Shown here one piece after another: positions 1 through 12,600 of a DNA stretch of 64,000 nt. Both the position numbers and the translations under genes were made by a program. Position 1 is the first letter of the stretch; each line of letters starts with the position of its first letter. The stretch is from Klebsormidium nitens (lineage: Eukaryota > Streptophyta > Klebsormidiophyceae > Klebsormidiales > Klebsormidiaceae). The stretch covers positions 5,346 to 69,345 of the forward strand of contig DF236956.1 in assembly GCA_000708835.1 (NCBI GenBank), written 5' to 3'. A model generated the notes under the pieces. It did not search any database. It had not been told where the DNA came from and worked only from the letters and a program-made list of their open reading frames with translations.

Positions 1-699
1 CTCACAACCAGCTCGAAGCTGGGTTACGTCCGGCGGGAACGTTCGAAAACGTACCCGGTTTCAATCGTTGGAACCTTCCGTGCAATAATTGGATTGTGGA
101 TAACATTCTGGACCAATGGATGTCCAGCACGATGTGACTGGTCCACAGCCAATGCGTGTCGAGTCTACGAGGTTACGGTTAGGTGCGCTAACTATGTCGG
201 CTTAAGCTAACTTACTTTACTAAGTACTACACGTCATGCCACGCGTCTCATGCTGATTCGTTAGGCGACGCGTTACGCCAGCGACGCGCTACGTTGTGAC
301 ACGCGATCGATCGGACTCGGAAGCACGCCTGCGATCAGCTCCGGTCCTCGGGGCCCACAATACTCCAAATCAAACATCATGGACCCTTTCGATTCTTGAA
401 GTGCCCTCGCGAAGTACAAAGGCTTACACATGTGCATACAGTTTGCAGGACGCGACTTTACAACAACCTCTTAGAGCAGCTGCCGAGTTAGGTTGGTGCC
501 CGGTTGGTGTATCAGTGATTGCCGTCCCAAAACGTGATATCAATTTCTTGAACAACATTCAAGCAATGTTTGCGCATCGGCCGCTGCCTTGCATGCATAG
601 GCACACTCCTCTCTCCACACAATTCACTATGCACAACGACCGTCATTCAACTCGTGCCCCCGGTTCCATCCTAAACCGTCAACGCCTTCCCTCCCCTCG
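1..699. other. 3' flank of the GT2-GH8 gene
   Basis: This stretch lies downstream of the TAA stop at 700-702 of the minus-strand GT2-GH8 gene and should hold its 3' UTR. The long plus-strand frame at 296-946 overlaps the antisense of the last exon and shows no recognisable protein, so I do not call it. I see no other gene, RNA or repeat here. Confidence 0.5.
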
Positions 700-3600
700 T
701 TACCAAACCGGCGCGTATACCCTGAATTGCCCCCCCGCGTGCAACATTCCGAACATGTACAGCAGGCTGTTCGTCAACCGGTTGCTTCCGGTCGCGGGCA
801 GCGCGGAGTTCCACAGCGCCTTGACGAACGCGGTCGCCACGTCATTTGGGGGAACCCCGAGCGCGAGCACCGCGTTCATGGCGACCAGGCCGACCCGCTC
901 GTCGGCAACTAGGTTGGGCTGCAGGCTGGTGCCGTCCAGGTCGTAGCTGAGGCCGTAGTTCTTGACGCCCTCAGCTGTACGAGAGGGTTAAGGAACGGGT
1001 CAGTGTCGAGGTAAACGTTGAGGAAAGCGGTGACGAAAGGGAAGAAAGATGTTCCAGGGACGTGAAGCGCGGACAGCCGTATCGTCGCCTTACGAATGAC
1101 GATGAAGCTCGATGATCAGCTTAGGACGTAACGGAACGCAAGAGATCTAAGAAAAGGATGGTCGGAGCGTTAGGTTCTATGAAACGGTGGGTCCGTCCGG
1201 AAGATTGGCAACTTGATGGGCTTGCTTCGTTGATTGTTTGGTAAATCCAGATTAATGGATCGTTAGGTTTGATGCGAGTGTTGGTCCATCGCCCATCTCA
1301 CTTATGGGCGAGCTTGAGTGAGACGCCATGTCTCTATGTTGAGGCACCACGTTGGTATAAGCCCACGAATCGTCTGATGCACGCCGAGAGAACCGCCATG
1401 AATTCAAGGACTTGACAGAATCGCAAACGCCTTGACATAAAGACTTCGTCGTACGGTTCAAGAATGGTTGCCTTATGGCTGACCGCGAGAGCGCATTTGC
1501 TACGACAGATCATTTGGATTCAACCAGATGCGTCTGTTTGAAAGAAAGGGTGTTCGCGCAGCACCCGCCATCTGAAAGCCAAGACGTCACGGAATGACGA
1601 AAGACGCAAGCATGACGTCATCGAGGCTCACCGAAGAAGAAGGCGAGCAGCTCCGAGCAGCGCGTCACCTCCCAGGCGTCCGCTTTCAGCCCGAGCCAGG
1701 CCACGTCCAACTGCGCGCGCACAGGATTGATGTCAGCACATATTAAAGCAAACAGTGTCAGCTTTCCCAGGCGTGGAGCACAAGGCAAGGAATTGACACA
1801 GTCCTGTCGGTCGGCAAGGCAACGTCCGTCCGCCTGACTCTGACTTGCGCGCTCAAATGACGAAATGTTTTCCCAGAGTCGGATGCAACTGAATTTGATC
1901 CTCGAACGGGAAGGAAAGGTTCTTCGTCGACCGAGGTGAAGAAGAGGCAAGCATTATTCAGCCAGCTTCTGTGGTTCGGCTGCGAGTTCTGCGGTTCTAC
2001 TCAGGAAAAAAGAAACGGAACGGCATGGAGCAACCTTTACCCGTCTCCAAGAAAATTACTCGGAGCATTTTCCTAACAAAGAGAGAGTCGAGCGATAAGA
2101 CGCTCACGGCTATGTTGGCCCCCGTCTGATAAGCGAGTGGCCCGAACACCGGTTTGCTGGCGCCCTGTGCCGGCATCGCCGTTCCGTTCAGGTAGCTCAA
2201 CTCCGGCGGAAGGCCGGAAGCCGTGGAAAACGAGTTCCTGCAATGCAGGACGCCGTGTTAGGTTCCGCTCGCATCAGGGCCATAGAGTCTCATGTCAGTA
2301 GAAATCGCATTCAGGGTAAAAGATGACCGCCTCAAGAAACGACCATCTGCACCGACCTGCGAATGTGAGCCGTTGTGAGTCTGGCCTTGGAGTAAGAGTT
2401 TAAACCTTCCTCTTTTGGCCAAATGCTCGGGAGTTGATCTGGAGCCGGTGACCCGCCTAAAAGTCTCCGGTTGCTGTCTAAGCTCACTGCCAGATTGCAG
2501 TCTGAGGCCTTAGAGACTGGAATCAATCAGTACTTGGTTTTGCCCAAGGAACGCACGAATCACAGCTCTCGCAATCATGGTTCTTTCTCGTCAGTCATGG
2601 ATTACCCAGACTTCTCGCCTTTGTAAGACATTTCGTCAGCTAAAAGTTTAAATCCGACATTCTCATACGATTGGTTCGCCTGGTAGGAGAACAGGACTCC
2701 GCAGTCCCGATCCTAAGTTTCACTTTTCGGAATGCAGAGTCAGAATTCTAAAGGCGGGGCGGCTAATTCAAATCCTTTTTGGAAGTCCTCTTCAAGAGCG
2801 AGACAATATTTTCTGGCAGGGTTTGTCATGACGTAGCTTCGCCGTTTCCTAGTATCTAAATTGCACCGAGAGAATGTCTCAGTGAATGTCAGAGAATGTC
2901 AGAGAATGTCAGACGCCGGTTAGACGCACCAACGACAGTCAGAACTCTCACGCTCTCAGAACACTCCAATTTGCATCGAAGGCCGGAATCTCACTTCAGG
3001 AAGTCTCTGCTGCTTTTTGAGACCAACGCCAAGAACCGGTTCTTCCCCCCGCCGAACCGTCCGGGCACCCATCGGGACCAGAGGTCGTAAAACACGGGCG
3101 TCTGGTAAGCGGTCGCCGTGTACTGGGAACTGCAAGCGGGAATTGCGGGGCTGTGTGAGTCACTAATCGCGGTTTGGATCTTAAGAAGTATGATTGAGAC
3201 GAGTCGAGAGTGGAGAATCAAAAGCAAGGAAGCCATGTGCGGAAAAGAACGTTGCAAGGAGAGTTTCTTGGTCGCTTTCAGTATGAAATTGCCATCTCCA
3301 CTCCCTTGCCGAGCTCCTTGTACCGTGATCCTTGACACAGAAATGTGCGGAACGTTCCTAGGCAGAATCCATGTAATCTAAAGCAGTCACGCTTACGTCA
3401 AAAGCGCTATTACCTAGCCCAGTAGATTGACCCACATTTAAGTGTTTGCAAATCTCTTCAGGTTCGGCGACACGCGAAGATTGTGTCTGTTGGGAAGCGC
3501 ACAGAAGAATAGATTCATAGATAAGACGACGGAAAACGGGGGCGCGTACCCGGCCGCGGTCGGCTTGTAGGTCACGAGGTTTGGGGTTTGGGACGCGAAC

Positions 3601-6600
3601 ATGCTGGTCTCGGGCGTCGCGCTGCCGACGATCCCCGCGATCTGTTCGCGGTACAGCATGTTGCTCAGGATATTCTGCGCCCACCGGCGGTAGTCGCCGG
3701 ACGCGTCCGGACCTGCAGGTTTGAGGATGTGGTTAGTCTTAACCTGATGTTTTTGCTGTACGTTTGGGGACTTCGTAAGGCTGCTCGCGGAACAGCATGC
3801 TGCTCAGAATGTTCTGGGCGCACCGGCGGCAGTCGCCGGACGCGTCCGGACCTGCAGGGTCAGGAATCAGATTAGGGTGTTAACCCATTATTCAGTGCGT
3901 GCCGTCTTCTGGGTTGATTGAAGATGGTTTCGGGCCAATCAGCTGCAGTTGAGAAGCGAATGGGCCTGCAGGTTACATGCTCGAGAGGGTTAACCGCAAC
4001 GAACCACGTTTGGTTCGTTAATTGAAGGAGATCAGCCCTGGAGGGTCAAGCAAACAGTACCGGTTTGATAGTGGAAAAGTTGGGCTTGGAAATCTGGAAC
4101 GGAGGCATCCAAGGAGGCATCTGGGCCTACACGGCGAAGGACTCCGGTCGAATCCAAGCGAGTATCGAGGTTGCTGAAACGACAGGCTTATTTGACCTGT
4201 TTTTTTCTATATTGTCACAGATTCCGACCGGATTCTTGTTGCATAGAGAAGGTGAAATTGCGTTGCGAAATGGGTCACGGCGTTAAACACCGGGAAAGCG
4301 CGCAGCGCACCTGTAATCTGCCACCGTCCCGCCGCGAAGAGGAGTGACGTCACGAAGTACTCTTCCGCCAGCGGAGTCGGAACTCCGTCGACGACCGCCC
4401 CGGACTTGGTCATCTGCAGGGAGGCAGAGGAACCGTTCCGCTTGAGGGCCCAGAGGCGGAACCAGGAGCAATTGAAGGAGCACGAACTAGGAAAAGCTTT
4501 GACGATTTTCCGACAATTACGGAACGGAGCTCTCGGCAGCTCCGCCGGAAAGACCGAAGCAAGTTGTGGTCGGAAGGGACCCTCGCTGCTTACGAAGAAG
4601 TGAGCGATACCCTATTCGGAACACCGTTCCGCGGAATGGGCTAGGAAACGGAAACCGGAAGCCGGAAAAGGAACTAGTGCCCACCGTGGATGCGAAGAAG
4701 CCGGCGTGCTGATTGGGCGGCTGGATCATCATGTTCGCGCGCGTCCAGCCCCACAGCTGGTCAAACTGCTTCCGCGCGCTGCAAAACGGAACGGAACGGG
4801 GCGGAACGCGTCGGTCAACGTTTCGGAAAGCAAGGAGCTGCTTTTTGACCTGAGCCCGGGCTGTGGCGGCTTTTAAAAACCCTGCAAGGGGCGCTTTCTG
4901 AAAAGCTGAGTCGTAAGCGTGATAGAAAGTGGAGAATTAGATTCCTCCTTGCATTCCAAAACGCAGCCGTGTCCCAACATCGTTTCTCGCGCATGCACGA
5001 GCATCTTTCCTTTCGAAATCAAAAGTAGAGAGCAGCACAAGCTGCAAGATTTTCAGGACGTACGTCCCCCCGATAAACTCCTCGCTGTAGAAGCTGACAG
5101 AAGAATGTATTCACACAGAAAGTGTTCCGCCCGGCCCTACCCCATTTGCAGAGCAAACATCATGCCGTAGCTCATCCCAAGTGACGTCACGTAGCCCGTC
5201 ACGGGGTCCTGGATGACTGCTGACGTGTCGTCCACCTGGAAGAACAGCCGCGTGGCGGGGCCGCCCAGAAACGTGGCGTTGTACAGGCCGTCGATCTTGG
5301 GCTGCACCAGGGTGGGGTCCTGCGGGGCGGGGGAAGACAACCGGGGTATTTCAGTATTAGCTGAAAAACCGCAAGTCTTTTGTCTCTTGTGGCTCATGTG
5401 ATGTCTCTTCATGTATAGTAAGCTCCTCGCCTAACACTAAAACCGTAACCCTCAAATACACCCGCTCCGCACCCGTACCCAAACTAAACCCCCCAAACTA
5501 ACCCCACACGTCCCAGGGCTGCTTGGCTTACTTTCTCAAAAGCTTATTTTACCTAAAAATGAAGTCTGCTGATGTGGGTCTCTTGACAAGCGAGAAGAGA
5601 GTCATGAAGAAGCAAGCTTTCTGATCAAACCTGACCGGGAAGTCTCCTTCTGAAACAACTAAAGACTGGCCAATTGTCGAAGAAGTTTTCGGCGTGTTCT
5701 GGAAGTTCCCAGTGGTCGAACACGCGCAGACTGTTCAAAAGCATGTCCAGATCCTCTGCCCTTTGAGAAATTCGCTTTGTGAAATCTGATCAGACTATTT
5801 AAGCCGCTCTATTGGAAACGGTTTCACTGCTTGAAAAGAGTCCGGTTCCCCTTCTATACTTACTGGACATTGGCAAGGGCTAAGGTGGGAGCTTAGAGAG
5901 CGCAACAATCTGTTGCAGCTCCAACTCACAACTCCCGTCCCCTTCAAATTTAGGTTCCGTCTTCCTTGTCTATTTACAATCAACGAGCAAAGGCCTTACT
6001 TATAGCTGAATACAGAAAGCGGAGAAATGATAGGAGCTCACGATTCCGGCTTCCTGGAAGAGGTTCCGGTACTGCCCGGTTCCGAAGGCGCCGTAGACGA
6101 AGGGCGGCTGCAGAACTTTGCCCATGACGGACATAAAGATCATGCCAAAGATGACCGCACCAGTAACCATCATCATTAACGGCATCTTGTAAGCCCTGCA
6201 AGAGAAAAATTTCGCACGTTGGAATTAACCGCGCCGTTAACTATCATTATCAAAAGGCACTTTGTACTCCTGCGAGGGGCGAATCTGACGTTGGATGACT
6301 CAAACGGTTTTCTTCCAATAGAATCTGCTTTTGAATAGCCGGCACTTTCCAAGGGGAGTGAATACCAGAACTATTTTGTCCTCAATAAGTGAGCCGCTTT
6401 GAAATTTGTAGGCGACAAGTCAGGTATGTGCGAATGCTGATTCATATGAAACACCCGGAGACCGATTCCGGACATTTTTCTGGTCTGCTCTTGCCGGCAC
6501 CTACAAAGAACACCTTGCGCTACGTGAACCGTTGATCCCGCAGCAAGACCCATCGGACGGCCAGATCGGACCCATATGTAATTTTCTCACCATGTGGGCA

Positions 6601-9600
6601 GTCGGTTGATCTCCGCGAGCGTGCAGCGCGTTGTGGGCCAAAGATTGACCAGCACGAACAATGCGAACGTCAGCGACCCGGCAACGCTGAACCCGCTGCG
6701 CTTTGGAGTCGTGATCTGCAGAAGCGAGAAGAGTTTTCAGTCTTTGGGAGCCTAATGAACTTAATGTGCTGGGTGTCCGAGTGTGAGGTCGCTTGATATC
6801 GGCTGAAAGACACAACTCTGTAACTTCCATAAATGCAACATTTTCTCTTGCGTTGAGTTTCGACCCATATCAGAGGAGGCACTCTGAGTCAAGGCCCGAT
6901 GAGAAGGCAGTCCCCTTTGTTATGAAAGACTCTCATCACGAATGACCAAGGAAAACGGTCATTGTAGACGGAAGCAGAAACGAACCGGGATCCAATAAGA
7001 ACGAATCAGACGTTGTTGAAGGCGCACACAGCGACCCCTAACCTGTAAAGGAATCCATATGGAGTGAACGGAACCGGAATACAACGCATCCTCACCTCGA
7101 TGAAGAGGTTGGCGCACGCGACGACCCATGTGTGTCTAAATGAAATCCGTTTGGTGTAAGCCGAACAAGGAAGGACGCATTCACATCTCGTAGAATCGAT
7201 TAGCGCACGCGACGACCAAGACTTTCCTTTCAGACAAAGCGGAAACGGAAACAGAAACGGTCTGCGGAAGGGACGCATTCCCACCTCGACGAAGAGGTTG
7301 GCGCACTCTAAAACCAACTCTGTCCATGCGAAGCCGAAACGGAAACGGAATGCGGAAGGGACGCGTTCCCACCCCGATGAAGAGATTGGCGCACGCGACG
7401 ACCATGAACTTCCGTTCAGACGGAGCGGAAACGGAAATGGAAACGGAAACGGAAACGGAATACGAAAGGGACACATTCCCACCTCGATGAAGAGGTTGGC
7501 GCACGCGACGACCATGGCGACGAGCAGCATGATGCAGGCAACTAGGTTGGGCAGCTCCAGCATGGGCCGGATGCCCGTCTTGTGGTCGCCCCACTTCATC
7601 CCGCGGCCGCGCACCGCGATGTACGTCGCCTCGATCGTGCCTGCGGGGTTTTGCCAGGGTTTTAGATTCAAAAGCTAGCTGTTTACGGGGAGTTCACTAT
7701 GGATCGAAAATCGATCGGAAACGAAAATGCGTGCGAAAGGCTTCGTTTACTAGGAGCTGTAGTCGCTTCAATCCGGTCGGCTAAGGATTCTGCCTTGCCA
7801 ATCATTGGTATTGGACGGGAGAACCACTCGGAGCGGAAGTACTCGATGTCCTGTTCGAGATGCGAGAACGAGACCTTCTGTTGACTCGGTTATTCTTGAG
7901 AACTTGCAATCTGTCGCCATTCCTTTTTTGTCCTCAGATAAGCCAAGCTGCGCGCAGCTGGAGCAAAAAGGTTGGGTGCACTTGTTCCGCATTTTCTTTA
8001 GATGCGGGCAGCATCTTTCGAGAACGAGTGAAGTACGAGCAGAAACAGGGGTTTGGATACAAAGCTCTGGTGTACCGTGACCTTCTGAAAACTGGGGGCC
8101 ATAGAAAAAGCATATGCGTCGTCTCACCAACGATGGTGGTCCATGCGAAACCGAACCAGGCTTGCATGGACCGGTAGATGTCTTTGGCCACCGTCCCGTT
8201 CTTGAAGAGGACGTAACACGCGACGCCAAACATGAAGAGGCGCACCGCCTGCAACACGAACAAAGAGACGTCTATGATAACGTTTGAGCATGTCACATTC
8301 CTGCATACGTCCGCAGAAGGACGTCTTCTGGCGGCCGCAGAGCAGTCTTTCCTCTGCGTAACAAAAGTAATCGCACAGCAAGATAGATATAATATGGAGA
8401 GGCAGAATCATTCCAAAGATTCAGAAATTCGAGGTAGAACCGAAGAAGGAGGGGTTCCAACGCAAGCCAGCTGACTCAGCTGTTCTGAGGAAAGTTTCTT
8501 GATCTTCATAATCAATCAAAAAGGAGATTGTCACCGAGAATCTGACGCGATCAGTCGTTTTGCACAGCTGCCTTACCTGGTAGCATGCGAGAGTGATGAC
8601 CAGGATCGCCCCCGTCGAGAACTTGCCCCCGATCGCAAAGAACTTGAGCGGTGACACGTCACCCACGCAGTAAATGATGGCCATGACGTACATTGCCACC
8701 GCCTCGAGGGCCCCAAGCGGGTACAGCGTCTGCGGAGGGATACGGCGTGAGGCTTGTGGGCGATAAAATCCGTACCCAGATTCGATCGAATTCGGTAGGG
8801 ACACCCTTGGGGCATTAAGCGCCTAATTGTTTATTGGACACAAGGTGCTGTCCAGGTGTCGCCGTAGTGATTCTTAAGCGGATTTTGGCTTCTCTTTTTC
8901 AAAGACATGAACCCCATATTACTATATTTGGATTGGCCACAGAGCCCATGCGACCAGCCTATCTGTTTTTCTTTTGGATTATTCAGCTTGTTTGGCACAA
9001 GAGCAAACGCATGACAAGCTTTAGCCTCAGAGGGCGCGAGGATCCATTATCATTTTCACTGCACAGGTGACATGCACAAGAAATTCTTGCAGTCTTTCTA
9101 CTTCGGGCGTCATCAAAAGGGTCAAAACCACACTCATAAGCCAAGGTTCCTTTCTGGGTATGGTTGCAAACGGGCATCGCGTATGCACCATGTCGAAGAA
9201 GATGATGGTGTGGAAGATCCGCAGGATCGTGCTCTTCCGCCGCGCGTCGCGGAAATGGTGCCCCGTGTCCTCCGGACAGATGGGCTTCGCCGCCTCCTTC
9301 GGTGCGTACCGAGCCAACGTCAGCTTCTTGTCGGCCTGTACGGAACAAAGTCCCTGATTTACTGTGTGGTCAACGCACCAAGCGCGGGCTTCTTTTCAAC
9401 ACCTCGGCATAGAGGTGCTGATTCAGCTTGTATTAGGTGCACAAGAGTCCGCCTCTGATCGACCTGTTTAAAGGAGGCTCGCTAGCGCCTCGTGATGAGT
9501 TTAGGCCAGGAATACCTTGCTAGATTTATTTCGCTGCTTTTATCACCGCTTCATTCTACAGGACAAGAGAAAAGGAAGAGCCCTGACGCCTTGCGAGAGC

Positions 9601-12600
9601 ATCCTTTGGAAATTTTTGTCAAGGAAAAAGGAAGAGGCCACACGAAGAAGGAAAGAACGTGAAGGTGAAAGACAGAGGTAGCGCAGTGCCTGATTGTGAT
9701 GCTTCTGAATCATTTTATCGGACACTTTCTGCTAAAGCGTCTGTCCAGCTGAAAGTCCTTTAAAATTTCTTAGGGCAGGAAACCCCCAGACTCTAAAGGT
9801 GGGAGCGGTAGAAAAACCAAAGCGACTCTCCTTGGACGCCTCACCTGTTGCCGCAGCGGCGGGTTGAGAAACCGCCGCGAGATGCCGAGCCAGGTGCGTC
9901 CATACTCTAGCCAGAACATCTGGACCGACCTGCGGGACAAGGACTGAGAATTGTCGAGGAGCTGACGCCAAACGAGGGCTGGACTCACATGAGCTTCAGG
10001 CCAAGACGAGTTATATCCAAAGCTCACTTCCTTCCTTGTAGTTCCCGCTCTCGTCTTACTGGACCTGTGTGATCGCCTACGCAGAACTGCGAGAAGCCAT
10101 AAGTTTGGTCCAATGAGCCTATTCCCCCCTATTCCTTTCAAACGTACTCTCGACTCAGACTCTTCGAGGAGTTGCTTCTGTTGGTGAACCCCCTCATCCG
10201 ATGTCACTCTGTTTTCCTGCCGCTTAAACGGAGTCGGTGCAAGCTCCTCCATCCAGTCCCAAACTATTGAAATTTCCTCGTCTACGGGACAAGCAATATT
10301 TGCCAATGCTCCGAAAACTCACTCTTAACCCATTTCTTGACTCACCCGATGACCCATCGCTTCCGCTCGTCCATGGTCTCCCCGACCGTCTCGCGCGCGT
10401 GCCCCGACGCTAGGTTGATGTTCAGATACGCGCCCTTCCAGCCGAAGCTGTGCAGCTTGTTGGCCGTCGCCGCGTCCTCCGTCAGGCAGCCGTAGATGAA
10501 GCCCAGGCCGTCATCAAGGGCTGGAAATGAGAGTTGGTAATTAGCCAGTGATGTTGATCCGGATTTCAGCCGAAGCTGTGCAGCTCATTGTCCGTCGCCG
10601 CGCCCTCCTCGTTAGGCAGCCATTGATGAAGCCCAAGCCGTCATCAAGGGCTGGAAATGGGAGTTAGTATTCAGGCGCTGATAGTGATTGATTTTAAGCC
10701 GAAGCTGTGCAGCTCATTGTCGGTCGCCGCGTCCTCCTCGTTAGGCAGCCATAGATGAAGCCCAGGCCGTCATCAAGGGCTGGAAATGAGAGTTAGTGTT
10801 CAGGCGCTGATATTCATCGAATTTTCAGTCGAAGCTGTGCAGTTTGTTGGCCGTGGGTGCCTCTTCGGTCAGGCAGACGTAGATGAAGCCCAGGCCGTCA
10901 TCGAGGGCTGAGAATGAAAAGTTGCAATTGAGTTTGATTGAAGTCTACCTTCGTCCAGAGTTGATATTGATGCGCACGTGGCTGATAAAGTGCACACAGT
11001 TTCTGCTTTGTTAACAGGTCAATAAATGGAGCCTGATAGGATCATCTGCAGATCTCCGTTGAGCAGTAAGTAGTAGGTCGAGCTGAGAACCTTTTAAAAT
11101 AGAAGGCAGGGACTAAGTTTGTGATCGTTAGTCAGGCTTAAATCTGGGCCGACTGCTAGATATTTGTAAGTAGGGAAAGACGAGGCTAGTCTGCCCGACC
11201 TCAGCCATGCTTATTTGCATCCGCGGTCGATCATTTTCAAGTGGAACATGCAGTCTGGCAGATGACGTCACGTTTTCCGTGCCTTACCTGGCTTGAAGAA
11301 GACCGCGTTCGTTCCGGCGAACGACGCCATACCGATGCCGTCCCTTCCGGCCTGGATGCTGGAGAAGAAGACTCCGTTGCTCTGGTACAGCGGATCGTCG
11401 GAACCCTGCGACTCCTCGATGTTGCTGAACGTCTGGGGGGTCTGAACGAAGCCGACCTGGGGGGGGTGGAAGAGCGGCGTGAGAAACGCTACTCAACTTT
11501 CATACTTCGGGGGTTTCAAGGACCCTGATTCAACTCAAATGCATTCACAGAAGGTAGAAAAGGAATGAGCCGTTTGTCTCCAAGTGGGCTGTGAAGAGTC
11601 GTCTCGATTCGCAAAGAAGGGCGCTGCCCTGTTTTGGATGTGCCACGCAGGGGCTAAGAACCAACGCACAAATACTTCATAAGAGCGAAACTTGGGTCGT
11701 ATGCACTCCCTTGAGCACTCTTTTCAGCGGCCGACGTCACGCATGACGTCAGCGTGACGTATCTCACCTTCCAGTCGGGCAGCCATGCCTCCTTTTCGAC
11801 GTCGTACTGGTAGAAGAGCGGCATGATGCGCTGCAAAAAGTCCGGCTTGGGCTCCATGTCGACGTCGAAGAAGGCCAGGAACTGGGCGGACGTGCCTGCG
11901 TTCGACGTCGAAGATCCAAATCACGCTTGCTGTCACTTGAGCCAATCCGCTTGGAGGATGCTGCTACTGCGAATCAGGCGGATGGGCTGTGCAGATTGCC
12001 GGCCCAGATAACAATTGCGGCGTCTGCTTCAAGGGGTGCAGATTGTATTCCGCGCGAGAAAAAGGTAAATAATATGCCGTGCTTTAAAGTTCACACGAAA
12101 GAGACTTTTGGGGTCCCCTTACTTCCATGACCATAATAGGTCAGCTTTTGAGAAGAAGCAGAAGCAACCACAAAGCGAGCTTTCGGTATGTGCAAGTATA
12201 GGACCAGGCAACCTCGGCTTATCCGCATGGAATGAGCGCCCAAACCAACTTTTCAACACCAATCTAAAAGCTCGGCTTACCGGCGTTGTAAATGGCGTTC
12301 TCCAGATTCCCCGTCTTGAAGTGGCTCTCCTTGCCCTTCATCCGGCTAATGATGCTCACTTTCGGAAGCCTTTTTTTCGGGTCCACGAAATTCACAATTA
12401 CCATGCCCCCCGGCGCGGTGTGCCGTCGGGGCACCAAGTGCCCGGGGATCTTTATCCGGTTAGGCTTTAACCCTTCCAAAACCTTGATGACCATGGACTC
12501 GAGCTCCGCCCCGAGCGTCGAGACGCCGTACGCGCCGTTGGCGCGCTTGCCGAGGTACCCGTCGTCCAGGATCTGCGGAAACCAGCGTGGTTAAGGAACG

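Noticed and set aside
296-946. A 216-codon plus-strand frame near the left edge
   Set aside because: It overlaps the antisense of the last GT2-GH8 exon, has no recognisable motif, and the minus strand explains the region.
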